64,000 nt of DNA, taken from the NCBI GenBank assembly GCA_022822365.1, contig JAJEBV010000001.1:124001-188000 (forward strand). The letters are read 5' to 3'. The position numbers and the translations under genes are program-made. This document shows, in pieces, positions 34,177 to 47,966 of this stretch. The DNA comes from Thermoanaerobaculia bacterium (GTDB taxonomy: Bacteria > Acidobacteriota > Thermoanaerobaculia > Multivoradales > Multivoraceae). The notes under the pieces are model-generated. The model saw only the letters and a program-made list of their open reading frames with translations, did not search any database and was not told the DNA's origin. Position 1 is the stretch's first letter. Each line of letters starts with the position of its first letter.

Positions 34177-35862
34177 ATGATTTCCATCTCCAACCTCGCC
34201 AAGAGCTTCGGCGAGCAGACCCTGTTCGAGGGCGCGACCGTCCGCTTCGCCAAGGGCGAGCGATACGGCATCGTGGGCTCGAACGGATCGGGGAAGTCGA
34301 CCCTGCTGCGCATCCTGAGCGACGAGGAACCGGCCAGCGAGGGCTCGATCTCCATCCCCAGACGTTGCCGGCTCGGCGTGCTGAAGCAGGACCACTTCGA
34401 GTACGAGGAAGTGCCCATCCTCGACGTCGTCATGATGGGCAACGCCGAGCTCTGGAGCGCGATGGTCGAGAAGGACCGCCTGCTCGAGCGGGCCGACGAG
34501 CACTTCGACGGCGACCGCTACGCCGAACTCGAAGAGGTCGTCATGCGCTGGGACGGCTACTCCCTGGAGTCGCGCGCGGCCGAGATCCTGGAGGGACTGG
34601 GAATCGACACGGAGGTCCACCGGGAACCGCTGTCGATCCTCTCCGGCGGCTTCAAGCTCCGGGTGCTGCTGGCCCAGACGCTGGCCGCCGCCCCGGACGT
34701 CCTGCTGCTCGACGAGCCGACGAACCACCTCGACATCCTGTCGATCCGCTGGCTCGAGAAGTTCCTGACCGACTTCAAGGGAGTCGTCGTCGTCGTCTCC
34801 CACGACCACCGTTTCCTCGACAACGTCTGCACCCAGATCGCCGACATCGACTACGAGACGTTGACCGTCTATCCCGGCGCGTACTCCAACTTCGAGCAGA
34901 AGAAGGTCGAGGAGCGCGCCCGCCGGGAGGCCGAGATCGCGCAGCGCCAGCAGGAGATCGACCACCACCAGAAGTTCGTCGACCGCTTCCGCTACAAGGC
35001 CAGCAAGGCGCGCCAGGCCCAGAGCCGCGTGAAGCTGATCAACCGGATGACGATCGAGCCCCTGCCCCAGAGCTCCCGCCGGTACCCGCTGTTCCGCTTC
35101 GACTCGCGGCGTCCGTCGGGAAAGCGCGTGCTGACCCTGGAGGGAATCTCCAAGAGCTACGGCGACAACCAGGTGCTCGACGACGTCTCGCTCGAGGTCG
35201 GCCGCGGCGAACGGGTCGCGGTGATCGGGCCCAACGGCATCGGCAAGTCCACCCTGCTCAAGATCGCGCTCGGCGAGGTCCGGGCCGACGCCGGAGAGAT
35301 CGACTGGGGGTACGAGACCCACCCCGGCTACTTCGCCCAGGACCACCGCCAGCAGTTGCTCGACCGGGACGGCGCCGAACGAAAGACCGTCGAGAGCTGG
35401 CTCTGGGACTGCTGCCCCGGCGAGCCGATCGGCTTCGTCCGGGGCCAGCTCGGCGCCGTCCTGTTCACGAAGGACGAGGCGATCAAGCGGATCGGCAGCC
35501 TCTCCGGCGGCGAGGCCGCGCGCCTCCTCTTCTGCCGCCACGTCGTCCTCAAGCCGAACGTGCTGGTCCTCGACGAGCCGACCAACCACCTCGACCTGGA
35601 GGCGATCGAGGCCCTGATCGAAGGCCTGTCCGCCTACGAGGGCACGCTGCTCCTCGTCTCCCACGACCGCTGGTTCGTGAGCCGCCTGGCGACCCGGATC
35701 ATCGAGATCTCGGACCAGGGCGTGAACGACTTCCTCGGCAGCTACGACGAGTACCTGGAGCGCCTGGGCGACGACCACCTCGACCGGTCGGCCGCGCTCC
35801 AGCGGGCCAAGAGGGAAAAGCAGAAGAAGCGGGACAAGAAGGCGGCGGCGCGGGCAGTTTAG
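34177..35862 (+). CDS. ABC-F family ATPase, YbiT-like
   Basis: A 561-residue soluble protein with two ABC cassettes and no membrane part: Walker A GSNGSGKST (about 37) and GPNGIGKST (about 350), signature motifs LSGGFKLRVLLAQ and LSGGEAARLLF, Walker B LLLDEPTNHLD and LVLDEPTNHLD. The linker with YPGAYSNFEQKK resembles E. coli YbiT, a ribosome-associated translation factor. C-terminal tail is Lys/Arg-rich. It is divergent from the MauE-like gene and convergent with metH. Confidence 0.94.
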   Translation: MISISNLAKSFGEQTLFEGATVRFAKGERYGIVGSNGSGKSTLLRILSDEEPASEGSISIPRRCRLGVLKQDHFEYEEVPILDVVMMGNAELWSAMVEKDRLLERADEHFDGDRYAELEEVVMRWDGYSLESRAAEILEGLGIDTEVHREPLSILSGGFKLRVLLAQTLAAAPDVLLLDEPTNHLDILSIRWLEKFLTDFKGVVVVVSHDHRFLDNVCTQIADIDYETLTVYPGAYSNFEQKKVEERARREAEIAQRQQEIDHHQKFVDRFRYKASKARQAQSRVKLINRMTIEPLPQSSRRYPLFRFDSRRPSGKRVLTLEGISKSYGDNQVLDDVSLEVGRGERVAVIGPNGIGKSTLLKIALGEVRADAGEIDWGYETHPGYFAQDHRQQLLDRDGAERKTVESWLWDCCPGEPIGFVRGQLGAVLFTKDEAIKRIGSLSGGEAARLLFCRHVVLKPNVLVLDEPTNHLDLEAIEALIEGLSAYEGTLLLVSHDRWFVSRLATRIIEISDQGVNDFLGSYDEYLERLGDDHLDRSAALQRAKREKQKKRDKKAAARAV

Positions 35863-35876
35863 ACCCGCGATTCGTC

Positions 35877-35899
35877 GGTGCGCCGGCCTTCTGGCCGGC
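35877..35899 (+). repeat. Short palindromic repeat in the ybiT-like/metH convergent gap
   Basis: GGTGCGCCGGCC-TTCTGGCCGGC, a 7-8 bp GC stem, nearly the same as 13411-13433 in reverse. It lies in the 57-bp gap between two converging genes and may act as a bidirectional terminator. Confidence 0.6.
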
Positions 35900-35919
35900 T
35901 TCTTCCGCGAGCGTTCCCG

Positions 35920-39392
<3,473 letters not shown>

Positions 39393-39396
<4 letters not shown>

Positions 39397-39803
39397 TTCG
39401 TTCGTTTCCGCGGCTGGTCGTTCAGCCGGGGCCAGAGCCTGGTGGCGAGCAGGGCGCCCGCCGCGACACCGACGGCGTCGGCGACCAGGTCCATCCACTC
39501 CCCGGACCGGTAGCCGAGCTGGATCTGGACGAGTTCGATCGCGGCGCCGTAAGCCACTGCCGCCACCGCCGCGGCCACGACGCCGCGAACTCGGCCGGCA
39601 CGCGCGAACGGCCGGCACCAGACCCAGGCCAACACCGCGAACAGCAGGCCATGGGCGATCTGGTCCCACGGCAGCTCGGCTGCCGCCCGGCGGGTGTCGC
39701 TGCCGAGCAGACCCGCCAGCCACCGGACACCGCGCTCGAACGTCCCGGCGAGCGCGTCGGCCGGCAGCAGCAGAAACAGCGCGACCGTTGCGGCAACGCC
39801 CAC
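39393..39803 (-). CDS. VanZ-family membrane protein
   Basis: A 136-residue protein with four hydrophobic segments and the VanZ signature DQIAHGLLFAVLAWVWCRPF followed by AIELVQIQLGYRSGEWMDLVADAVGVAAGALL. VanZ proteins affect teicoplanin resistance in enterococci, but most bacterial members have no known role. The GTG at 39803 may not be the true start, since the frame stays open upstream (RLAPTWRLLS), which looks like the usual VanZ N-terminus. It overlaps metH by four bases. Confidence 0.8.
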
Positions 39804-39846
39804 GGAGAGCAGTCGCCAGGTGGGCGCGAGGCGCCGCCGGGGGGCG

Positions 39847-41571
39847 TCAGCGCGGTCCGACGAACCCCTCCTTCTCCAGGTGAAGGATGACCTGCTGGGC
39901 GGCCTCCTCGGCCGTGATGTCCGTCGTGTCGATGACCATGTCCGGATTCTCAGGCACCTCGTACGGATCCGAGATGCCCGTGAACGCGTCGATCAGTCCC
40001 GCCCGGGCCTTCGCGTAGAGGCCCTTCACGTCGCGCTCCTCGCAGACGTCGAGCGGCGTCGCCACGTGAACCAGCATGAACCCGCCTCCGGCCTCGATCA
40101 TCTCCCGCACATCCTGACGCACGTTCTCGTACGGCGCGATCGGAGCGCAGATGGCGATGCCGCCGTTCTTCGTGATCTCCGAAGCGACGAAGCCGATGCG
40201 GCGGATGTTGATGTCCCGGTGCTCCCTGGAGAACCCCAGCTCCGACGACAGGTTCGTCCGCACGATGTCGCCGTCGAGCAGGGTCACGGGCCGGCCGCCG
40301 GCTTCGAGGAACTTGACCAGGAGCACGTTGGCGATCGTCGACTTGCCGGCGCCGGAAAGCCCGGTGAAGAAGACGGTGAAGCCCTGGCTGCTGCGCGCGG
40401 GGTGGCTGCGGCGCAGCTCCCGGGCCACCTCCGGAAACGTGAACCACTCCGGGATCGGAAGGCCCCGGCGCAGCCGGCGGCGGAGGTCGCTGCCCGAGAT
40501 CGACAGCGTCCGCTCCCCCTCCTTCACGCTGTCGACCGGTTCGTAGGAGTCCCGGTCCTCGACGTAGACCATCATGCGGAACGGGACCATCTTCACGCCG
40601 AGCTCCGCCTCGTGCTCGACCATCAACTCCTGCGCGTCATACGGGCCGTAGAAGGGCTTGCCGGAGGAGTCGACTCCGGGGCCCGCGTGGTCGCGGCCGA
40701 CGATCAGGTGGGTGCAGCCGTAGTTCCTGCGGATCAGGGCGTGCCAGAGCGCCTCGCGCGGTCCCGCCATCCTCATGGCGAGAGGCAGCAGCGCCAGCTC
40801 GGCGGTGTGGCGCGGATAGTGGCTCAGGACCTTGCGGTAGCAACGAACGCGCGTGTAGTGATCGAGGTCTCCCGGCTTCGTCATGCCGACGACCGGGTGG
40901 ATCAGCAGGTTCGCCTCCAGGTCCCGGGCCGCCCGCAGGGTCAGCTCGAAGTGCGCCCGGTGCATCGGGTTGCGGGTCTGGAAGGCGATCGCCGTCTTCC
41001 AGCCGAGTTGCGCGAAGCGCCGCCGCAACTGTTCAGGCGTCTTGCGCAGTCCGGGGAAGTCGTAGTGCCGCGGCGGCTGGACCCCTTCGATCCTGCCGCC
41101 CACGGACACGGTGTTCGTCCGCTGGTAGAGATGGGCAACGCCGGGATGAGCCTGGTCGAGGGTTCCGTAGACGAGCTCCGCTTCCTTGCGCCGGTCGTGC
41201 TCCCAGACGTCGTCCACCGTGAGCACCGCCAGCGCCAGCCCCTCCAGGTCGCGCAGGACCAGCTTCGATCCCGCCTCCAGCCCGCCGGCGGCTTCCGGCG
41301 TGACGTCCAGAGTGATCGGGATCGGCCACAGCGCCCCGGAAGGCAGGCGCATCGTCTCGCAGACGCTGTCGAAGGCGGCACGGTTCATGAACCCGTCGAG
41401 CGGCGCGAATCCGCCGCACATCAGCAGCTCCAGATCGCAGATCTGGCGCGGCGTCAGCGTCCAGGAAGGCCACTCGCGCGATCCCTCCCGCAGTTCGTTC
41501 AGGCGTTCCGGGACGGCGATCAGCGGCCGCGGCGTGCCGCCCCGCCGCGCCAGTTGCGGCTCGGTCATCAT
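39847..41571 (-). CDS. Bifunctional sulfate adenylyltransferase / adenylylsulfate kinase
   Basis: Activates sulfate to APS and then PAPS. The 574-residue protein has an N-terminal ATP sulfurylase (QTRNPMHRAHFELT, and GRDHAGPGVDSSGKPFYGPY) and a C-terminal APS kinase with P-loop GLSGAGKST and DGDIVRTNL, ending VGPR. Order Sat then CysC is the fused type found in several bacterial lineages. ATG 41571 (MMTEPQL) has GGAG three bases before; a second ATG follows directly. It heads the run sat-cysC, vanZ, metH, a sulfur-to-methionine cluster. Confidence 0.96.
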   Translation of the reverse strand: MMTEPQLARRGGTPRPLIAVPERLNELREGSREWPSWTLTPRQICDLELLMCGGFAPLDGFMNRAAFDSVCETMRLPSGALWPIPITLDVTPEAAGGLEAGSKLVLRDLEGLALAVLTVDDVWEHDRRKEAELVYGTLDQAHPGVAHLYQRTNTVSVGGRIEGVQPPRHYDFPGLRKTPEQLRRRFAQLGWKTAIAFQTRNPMHRAHFELTLRAARDLEANLLIHPVVGMTKPGDLDHYTRVRCYRKVLSHYPRHTAELALLPLAMRMAGPREALWHALIRRNYGCTHLIVGRDHAGPGVDSSGKPFYGPYDAQELMVEHEAELGVKMVPFRMMVYVEDRDSYEPVDSVKEGERTLSISGSDLRRRLRRGLPIPEWFTFPEVARELRRSHPARSSQGFTVFFTGLSGAGKSTIANVLLVKFLEAGGRPVTLLDGDIVRTNLSSELGFSREHRDINIRRIGFVASEITKNGGIAICAPIAPYENVRQDVREMIEAGGGFMLVHVATPLDVCEERDVKGLYAKARAGLIDAFTGISDPYEVPENPDMVIDTTDITAEEAAQQVILHLEKEGFVGPR

Positions 41572-41657
41572 CTGCTCCGTCGACGTCGTCGTAGTGCGGC
41601 CCAGCAGCGCCGGCCGGGCCGGGACTCTAGCAGTAGCATCGGCGCCGGGGAGCAACC

Positions 41658-43208
41658 ATGGTCTGGGAGCGGGAGATCGAGGAACTGAGGCGGCGCCGCG
41701 AGTACGCCCGGCAGATGGGCGGCGAAGCCGGCATCGCGGAGCAGCACCGCCGCGGCAAGCTGACCATCCGGGAGCGTCTGGACGTGTTCACCGACGAGGG
41801 TTCGTTCCAGGAGATCGGCGAACTCGCCGGCGTGGCCAGCTACGACGGCAACGAGCTCCAGGACGTGCGGCCCTCCAACCGGGTCATCGGCCTCGCCCGC
41901 CTGAACGGCCGCCGGGCGGTGCTGAACGGCGGCGACTTCACGGTCCGCGGCGGCGCCTCCGACGCCTCGATCGGCGACAAGAGCGGCCACGCCCAGAAGC
42001 TGGCGCTGGGCTGGCGCCTGCCCTACGTGCGCCTCCTCGACTCGACCGGCGGCAGCGTCAAGACCTTCGAGAAGATCGGACGCACCTACATCCCGACGAA
42101 CCCCGCGACGCCGGGCATCGAGGATCTGCTCTGCCGGGTGCCGGTGGTCGCCGCGGTGCTCGGTTCGGTGGCCGGGCTGCCGGCGGTGGAGGCCTGCCTC
42201 GCCCACTTCAACGTGATGGTCAGGGGCACGAGCCAGGTGTTTCCGGGCGGCCCTCCGGTCGTCAAGGCCGCGCTCGGCATCGACATCACGAAGGAGGATC
42301 TCGGCGACGAGCGCACCCAGGTGTTCGGCAGCGGCGTGATCGACAACCTCGCTGACTCGGAAGAAGAAGCCTTCGCGATGCTCAAGCAGTTCCTGAGCTA
42401 CCTGCCGGACAGCGTCTGGCAGATGCCGCCCCGCGGCGACACCCACGACGACCCGGAGCGCCGCGAGCCGTCGCTGCTGTCGGCCATCCCGCGCGAGAAG
42501 AACAAGGCCTACGACCCGAGAGCGATCCTCGACGCGGTGCTCGACCGCGACTCCTTCTTCGAGATCACGCCGCACTACGGACGCTCCCGCATCGTGGGGC
42601 TCGCCCGCGTCAACGGCTATCCGGTCGGCACGATGATCAACAACCCGAGCCATCTCGGCGGCTCGATGAACGTCGCCGCGGGCACCAAGGTGATCCGCTT
42701 CCTCCAGCTCTGCGACACCTTCCACCTGCCGATGGTCTACTTCGCCGACGAGCCCGGCTTCATGGTCGGCCCCGAGCAGCAGCGCCAGGGGATCGTCCGC
42801 GCCGGCGCGAAGATGCTCTGCGCGACGCTTCGAACCCGCGTGCCGTGGCTCACGATCGTCATCCGGCAGCTCTACGGCGTCGCCGGCCAGTGCCACGACC
42901 GCCCGAGCGGCATGTTCCGGCGCGTGGCCTGGCCGTCCGGCCACTGGGGGTCGATGCACATCTCCGGCGGCGTGACCGCCGCCTACCGGCGCATCATCCG
43001 GGAGTCCGGCGACCCCGCCGCCAAGCAGAAGGAGATCGAGGACCGCCTCGAGGCCCTGGCGTCGCCGTTCCGCACCGCCGAGGCCTTCAACATCGAGGAG
43101 ATCATCGATCCCCGCGAGAGCCGGCCAATGGTCTGCGACTTCGTCGACACCGCCCAGGCGGTGCTCGAGACCCAGCTCGGACCGAGTCCGACGCCCTACA
43201 TGCCGTAG
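41658..43208 (+). CDS. Acyl-CoA carboxylase, carboxyltransferase subunit (propionyl-CoA type likely)
   Basis: A 516-residue biotin-dependent carboxyltransferase with both crotonase-like halves: RGKLTIRERLDVFTDEGSFQ at the N-terminus, GGASDASIGDKSGHAQK, and in the C-terminal half NNPSHLGGSMNVAAGTKVIRF and WGSMHISGGVTAAY. The family transfers carboxyl from biotin to acetyl-, propionyl- or methylcrotonyl-CoA. The nearby methylmalonyl-CoA genes make propionyl-CoA a sensible substrate, but the sequence alone does not decide. Biotin carboxylase and carrier genes are not in the window. ATG 41658 has GGGGAG upstream. Confidence 0.88.
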   Translation: MVWEREIEELRRRREYARQMGGEAGIAEQHRRGKLTIRERLDVFTDEGSFQEIGELAGVASYDGNELQDVRPSNRVIGLARLNGRRAVLNGGDFTVRGGASDASIGDKSGHAQKLALGWRLPYVRLLDSTGGSVKTFEKIGRTYIPTNPATPGIEDLLCRVPVVAAVLGSVAGLPAVEACLAHFNVMVRGTSQVFPGGPPVVKAALGIDITKEDLGDERTQVFGSGVIDNLADSEEEAFAMLKQFLSYLPDSVWQMPPRGDTHDDPERREPSLLSAIPREKNKAYDPRAILDAVLDRDSFFEITPHYGRSRIVGLARVNGYPVGTMINNPSHLGGSMNVAAGTKVIRFLQLCDTFHLPMVYFADEPGFMVGPEQQRQGIVRAGAKMLCATLRTRVPWLTIVIRQLYGVAGQCHDRPSGMFRRVAWPSGHWGSMHISGGVTAAYRRIIRESGDPAAKQKEIEDRLEALASPFRTAEAFNIEEIIDPRESRPMVCDFVDTAQAVLETQLGPSPTPYMP

Positions 43209-43324
43209 CCGAGGGCTAGCGCCGCGGCAGAATCGTCGCCGCTTCGCGGCGCGTTCTCCTGGCCGCCTCCGGCGGCAGCGGGTCAGAAGACCCGCGCACC
43301 CAGCGGCGCGGCGCTAGCCCTCGG
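43209..43324. repeat. Nested palindrome filling a convergent gap, with full REP-like copy inside
   Basis: An exact 18-bp inverted repeat (43209-43226 CCGAGGGCTAGCGCCGCG, and its complement at 43307-43324) encloses a full 68-bp REP-like repeat (43235-43302) with three hairpins: GCCGCTTCGCGGC, GCCGCCTCCGGCGGC and GCGGGTCAGAAGACCCGC. It occupies all the DNA between the carboxyltransferase stop and the amidase stop and is a likely bidirectional terminator. Confidence 0.8.
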
Positions 43325-43325
43325 T

Positions 43326-44876
43326 TCAGATCTCCGGATGCCTCAGGTGCCAGTCCGTGGCCTGCTCGTAGGCGTGGGCGAGACGGCAGAGCGTCGGCTC
43401 GCTCAGGTCGCGCCCGACGAGCTGCAGGCTGTGAGGCGCGCCCGCGGGCGAGAAGCCGCAGGGCAGGGAGATCGTCGGCGTGCCGGCGAAGTCGGCGGGC
43501 ACGGTGAAGAGCTGGATGCTGCCGAGCGGCGGATCGAAGGTCTCGGCGAACGACTCCAGGGCCCCCGTGAACGCCCCCACCGTGTCGTAGCCCATCGCGT
43601 CCGTCATCGGCAGCGCGGCGACGTTGGACGGGCAGACGAGCGCGTCGACCGTCGACAGCATCGCCTCGAAGCGCTCGCTGAACGCCGCGCGGCGTTCGGT
43701 CGCCTCGGCGTACGCCTCGTCGCTCACCTGTGAGCCGAAGGCCAGGAACTCACCGAAGTACGGCCCGTAGTCGGCGGCGCGGCTGGGGTAGGTCGCGGCA
43801 TGCGCCCGGACGGCCTCGTAGGAGCAGAGGGGCCACCAGTCGCCGAAGGGCGCCGTCGGCATCTCGACCTCCGTGACCTCGGCGCCCAGGCCGGCCAGCA
43901 CCTGCAAGGCTTCCTCCACGGCGGCGGCAACCGCCGGGTCGACGCCCTCCGAGGCGTACCGCCGGTCGAAGCCGAGCCGCATCCCGGCGATGTCGCCGTC
44001 GAGCGCCGGCAGGATGGACGGCACCGGCGCGTCGAGTGCGGTCGGGTCGTTCGCGTCGGCGCCGGCGATCGCTTCCAGCATGATCGCCGCATCGGCGACG
44101 GTCCGCGTCATCGGCCCGATGTGGTCGAGCGAGCCCGCGAGTTCGAGCACGCCATAGCGGCTGACCCGTCCCCAGGTCGGCTTCAGACCGACGATGCCGC
44201 ACTGGGCCGAGGGAAAGCGGATCGATCCGCCGGTGTCCGAGCCGAGCGAGCCGAAACAGAGGCCCGCCGCCGTCGCCACGCCCGAGCCGCTCGACGAAAC
44301 GCCCGTCCACAGGCCTTCGTCCCAGGGGTTGACGGGGATGTCGAAGTCCGGGTGGTAGGCGCCCATCGCGCCTTCGGTCAGGTTCAGCTTGCCGAGAAGA
44401 ACGGCGCCCGCGGCATGCAGCCTCTCGACGACGGTCGCGTCGACGTCCGGAACGAAGTCGGCCAGGACCGAGAGCGCGCCCATCGTCCGCACGCCCTTCG
44501 TGTAGCAGAGGTCCTTGACGGCGATGGGGACCCCGTGCAGCGGCCCCCGGTAGCGCCCGCCCTCGATCTCCGACTCGGCCGCCCGGGCCGCGGCCAGCGC
44601 CTGGTCGGCCATCACGGTGGCGTAGCTCCTGAGCCGTCCGTCGACGGCCGCGATCCGGCCGAGCATCGTCTCGGTCAGCGCGACCGGCGAGAGTTCGCGG
44701 GCCTCGATCAGGCGCGCGACGTCGCGCAGGCTCTGGTAGTGGATCGGTACATCACCCATCGAACTTCCTTCCAGCGGCGTTCCGGCGGGCCGCTCCTCCG
44801 CGGCGCAGGATCCGAGCAACGGCACGGCCGCGCCCGTCCCGATCAGCCCGAGGGCCCTGCGGCGCGTCAGCCGCAT
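43326..44876 (-). CDS. Exported amidase-signature enzyme, Tat/lipoprotein signal
   Basis: A 516-residue amidase. The N-terminus has twin arginines in [11 protein letters not shown] and a lipobox-like LLGSC, so it is probably Tat-exported and lipid-anchored. The Ser-cisSer-Lys catalytic set is in AVKDL (Lys), [14 protein letters not shown] (cis-Ser region) and [12 protein letters not shown] (nucleophile). Its natural amide substrate is unknown; exported members often degrade peptides or xenobiotic amides. Its start overlaps the end of gmd by 10 bp. Confidence 0.9.
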   Translation of the reverse strand: MRLTRRRALGLIGTGAAVPLLGSCAAEERPAGTPLEGSSMGDVPIHYQSLRDVARLIEARELSPVALTETMLGRIAAVDGRLRSYATVMADQALAAARAAESEIEGGRYRGPLHGVPIAVKDLCYTKGVRTMGALSVLADFVPDVDATVVERLHAAGAVLLGKLNLTEGAMGAYHPDFDIPVNPWDEGLWTGVSSSGSGVATAAGLCFGSLGSDTGGSIRFPSAQCGIVGLKPTWGRVSRYGVLELAGSLDHIGPMTRTVADAAIMLEAIAGADANDPTALDAPVPSILPALDGDIAGMRLGFDRRYASEGVDPAVAAAVEEALQVLAGLGAEVTEVEMPTAPFGDWWPLCSYEAVRAHAATYPSRAADYGPYFGEFLAFGSQVSDEAYAEATERRAAFSERFEAMLSTVDALVCPSNVAALPMTDAMGYDTVGAFTGALESFAETFDPPLGSIQLFTVPADFAGTPTISLPCGFSPAGAPHSLQLVGRDLSEPTLCRLAHAYEQATDWHLRHPEI

Positions 44877-45919
44877 CCGAGGGCTTCGAGATCCGCGTCG
44901 ACCATCATCTCGACCAGTTGACGAAAAGCGACACGCGGACGCCAGCCGAGACGCTCCCGGGCCAGACTCGCGTCGCCGCGCAGCGTCGGGACCTCGGCCT
45001 TGCGGAAGTGCCGGGAATCGACCGTGACCAGCACCCGGCCATCCTCCGCCACGCCCTGCTCCTCCACGCCCTCGCCACGCCAGGCGAGCGGCATCCTGGC
45101 GCGCGCGAAGGCGATCTCGCAGAACTCGCGGACGCTGTGGGTCTCGCCGGTGGCGATGACGTAGTCCTCGGCGGCTTCGGCCCGCAGCATCAGGCGCATC
45201 GCCTCCACGTAGTCACCGGCGTAGCCCCAGTCGCGGCGCGAGTCCAGGTTGCCGAGCGCCACGCCTTCCTGCAGACCCGCCCGAATCCGGGCCGCCCCCA
45301 GCGTGATCTTCCGCGTCACGAAGCTCTCCCCCCGCCGCGGCGACTCGTGATTGAACAGGATTCCGTTCACGGCGAACAGGCCATAGGCCTCGCGGTAGTT
45401 CCGGGTGATGTGGAAGCCGTAGGCCTTCGCCGCCGCGTACGGGCTGCGCGGGTAGAAGCGCGTCGTCTCGCGCTGCGGCGACTCCTCCACCAGGCCGAAG
45501 ATCTCGGACGAGGACGCCTGGTAGAAGCGCGCCTCCGGCGCCTGCCGCCGGGCCGCTTCGAGCAGGTGCAGAACGCCCAGGCCGGTGACCTCGCTGGTGG
45601 CCCCCGGCAACTCGAACGAGACCTGGACGTGGGACTGCGCGCCGAGGTTGTAGATCTCGTGGGGCCGCACCTCGGCGACGGCGCGGTGCAGGGACGAGGC
45701 GTCGGTGAGATCGCCGGCGATCAGGCGGAGCCGCCGTCCCGAGCCGCCGCGGCCGTCCAGCAGGTGGTCGATCCGCCCGGTGCCGCCGCTCCGCGCCACC
45801 GGCCGCACCAGCCCCCAGACGTCCCAGCCCTCCTCGAGCAACTGCTCTGCGAGATAGGAACCGTCCTGACCGGTCACGCCGGTGATGAGAGCCCGCCGCG
45901 CGGCGGTGTCCCCGCTCAA
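44867..45919 (-). CDS. gmd: GDP-mannose 4,6-dehydratase
   Basis: Converts GDP-mannose to GDP-4-keto-6-deoxymannose for GDP-fucose/rhamnose-type sugars in surface polysaccharides. The 350-residue short-chain dehydrogenase has [18 protein letters not shown] (NAD site), [22 protein letters not shown], the YAAAK catalytic pair, and [17 protein letters not shown], all diagnostic for GMD. The start is best placed at a TTG that overlaps the ribBA stop (TTGA) at 45919. Confidence 0.93.
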   Translation of the reverse strand: MSGDTAARRALITGVTGQDGSYLAEQLLEEGWDVWGLVRPVARSGGTGRIDHLLDGRGGSGRRLRLIAGDLTDASSLHRAVAEVRPHEIYNLGAQSHVQVSFELPGATSEVTGLGVLHLLEAARRQAPEARFYQASSSEIFGLVEESPQRETTRFYPRSPYAAAKAYGFHITRNYREAYGLFAVNGILFNHESPRRGESFVTRKITLGAARIRAGLQEGVALGNLDSRRDWGYAGDYVEAMRLMLRAEAAEDYVIATGETHSVREFCEIAFARARMPLAWRGEGVEEQGVAEDGRVLVTVDSRHFRKAEVPTLRGDASLARERLGWRPRVAFRQLVEMMVDADLEALGCG

Positions 45920-47148
45920 ACCAGCTTCAGCAGGTGGCCCATCTTGTCCCGCTTGACCCGGAGATAGTCGCGGTTCGATTCGGTCGCCTCGATCTCGATC
46001 GGCACGCGTTCGACGATCTCCAGGCCGTAGCCGGAGAGGGCGATGTACTTGTGCGGGTTGTTCGTCATCAGCCGCATCCGGCGAACGCCGATGTCGCGGA
46101 GAATCTGCGCTCCGATGCCGTAGTTGCGGAGGTCGGCCTTGAACCCGAGCTTGTGGTTGGCCTCGACCGTGTCGTGCCCGTCGTCCTGCAGATCGTACGC
46201 GCGCAGCTTGTTGAACAGGCCGATGCCCCGTCCCTCCTGCAGCAGGTAGAGCACGACGCCCTCTCCTTCCTCGGCGATCGTGGCGAGGGCATGGTGCAAC
46301 TGGAGGCCACAGTCGCAGCGCTCGGACTGGAAGACGTCGCCCGTCAGGCACTGGCTGTGGACACGCACCAGGATGTCCTTGTCCGGCTTCGGGTCGCCCA
46401 TCACCAGAGCGACATGCTCCTCGCCGGTGAGTTCGGCGTGGTACGCGAAAGCCCTCATCGGACCGTAGCCCGTCGGCATGGTCGGGGAGGCGATCAGCCT
46501 GACCAGGCTCTCGTGCTTCAGCCGGTAACGGATCAGGTCCGACACCGTGATCATCGGCAGCTTGTGCAGGCGGCTGTACTCGACGAGGTCCGGCACGCGG
46601 GCCATCGTCCCGTCCTCGTTCATGATCTCGCAGATCACGCCCGCCGGCGCCAGCCCCGCCAGCGAAGCCAGGTCGACCGAAGCCTCCGTCTGCCCCGCTC
46701 GCTTCAGCACGCCGCCACGCTTGGCGCGAAGCGGGAAGACATGACCCGGCCGCAACAGGTCCCGCGGCTGGGTGGCGGGGTCGATCGCGGTGGCGATCGT
46801 CGCCGCCCGGTCGGCCGCGGAGATGCCGGTCGTGACCTTGCCGCGAGCCTCGATGGACACCGTGAACGCGGTCTCGAAGGGCGCCGTGTTGTCCCGGACC
46901 ATCAGCGGCAGGTCGAGTTCGTCGCAGCGGTCCTCGGTCATCGCCAGACAGATCAGGCCACGGCCGTGAGTCGCCATGAAGTTGATCGCGTCGGCGGTCA
47001 CCTTCTCGGCCGCGATCGCCAGATCGCCCTCGTTCTCCCGATCCTCGTCGTCCACGATGATCACCTGTCCGCCGTCGCGGAAGACCTCGACCGCTTCCTC
47101 GATCGGCGTGAAGAGGGACGGCTCCCGTTCCTGGCTGTGTTTCGTCAT
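45916..47148 (-). CDS. ribBA: Bifunctional DHBP synthase / GTP cyclohydrolase II
   Basis: Two committing steps of riboflavin synthesis in one 410-residue protein. N-terminal DHBP synthase: [16 protein letters not shown] and [14 protein letters not shown]-terminal GTP cyclohydrolase [22 protein letters not shown] (zinc cysteines) and [17 protein letters not shown]. It lies between nadK and gmd in a long minus-strand run. No FMN riboswitch signature was seen; the 10-bp gap to nadK leaves no room for one. Confidence 0.97.
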   Translation of the reverse strand: MTKHSQEREPSLFTPIEEAVEVFRDGGQVIIVDDEDRENEGDLAIAAEKVTADAINFMATHGRGLICLAMTEDRCDELDLPLMVRDNTAPFETAFTVSIEARGKVTTGISAADRAATIATAIDPATQPRDLLRPGHVFPLRAKRGGVLKRAGQTEASVDLASLAGLAPAGVICEIMNEDGTMARVPDLVEYSRLHKLPMITVSDLIRYRLKHESLVRLIASPTMPTGYGPMRAFAYHAELTGEEHVALVMGDPKPDKDILVRVHSQCLTGDVFQSERCDCGLQLHHALATIAEEGEGVVLYLLQEGRGIGLFNKLRAYDLQDDGHDTVEANHKLGFKADLRNYGIGAQILRDIGVRRMRLMTNNPHKYIALSGYGLEIVERVPIEIEATESNRDYLRVKRDKMGHLLKLV

Positions 47149-47158
47149 GACGCCGATT

Positions 47159-47962
47159 CTATTCGCCCCAGCGGAGCTTGCTGCGCAGGGCGTCGTAGTG
47201 GGTCTGGCCGTCGACCCTGGCGAGCAGCGCCTTCGACTCGGAGGCGGTCACGACCACCCGGTCGCCGCCATGGAGCCGGGCCCCCTCCTGGCCGTCCAGC
47301 GTGAGGTAGACCTCCTCGTCCAGGCTGCCCAGGGTCATCGCGATCGTGCTCCGCTCCGGCACCACGATCGGCCGCATCGACAGGGTGTGGGGCGAAATCG
47401 GCGTCAGCAGCGCGACCGGCAGCGTCGGGTAGAGGATCGGCCCGCCGGCCGACAGGCTGTACGCCGTCGATCCGGTCGGCGTCGAGACGATCAGGCCGTC
47501 CGCCCGGTAGCGGGCCACCGGCTCGCCGTCGATCTCCACCGCCAGGTCGATCATCCGCGCCAGGGCGCTCTTGTGCACGACCGCGTCGTTGAGCGCGCGG
47601 TAGCGCTCCGTGCCGCCCGCCGCGTGCCGCAACTCGACGTCCAGGAGCAGTCTCTCTTCGACCTCGAACCGCCCCTCGAGAATCGCCCCCAGGTTCTTGT
47701 ACAGCCGGTCGAGACCGATCTCGGCCAGGTAGCCGAGGCTGCCGAGGTTGACCCCCACGATCGGCACGCCGGGCCGGCTGCGGGCGACCGAGAGCAGCGT
47801 GCCGTCGCCGCCGAGGACGACGATCAGCCCCAGATCCTTTGCGTCGACGTCGCCTATGGCCGTACCGCGCTCGCGAAGCCAGCTCTCCACATCGGCGGCG
47901 GTGGCGGCCGCCCGCCCGCTGTCCGGCTTGGCAACGACCGCGACTTCCTGGATCCTGGTCAC
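47159..47962 (-). CDS. nadK: NAD kinase
   Basis: Makes NADP from NAD and ATP. The 267-residue protein has [10 protein letters not shown] (the GGDG motif), [12 protein letters not shown], the NDAVVHK substrate motif and [22 protein letters not shown]. It starts 4 bp after the tlyA stop. The tlyA-nadK pairing is widespread. Confidence 0.95.
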   Translation of the reverse strand: MTRIQEVAVVAKPDSGRAAATAADVESWLRERGTAIGDVDAKDLGLIVVLGGDGTLLSVARSRPGVPIVGVNLGSLGYLAEIGLDRLYKNLGAILEGRFEVEERLLLDVELRHAAGGTERYRALNDAVVHKSALARMIDLAVEIDGEPVARYRADGLIVSTPTGSTAYSLSAGGPILYPTLPVALLTPISPHTLSMRPIVVPERSTIAMTLGSLDEEVYLTLDGQEGARLHGGDRVVVTASESKALLARVDGQTHYDALRSKLRWGE

Positions 47963-47966
47963 GATC

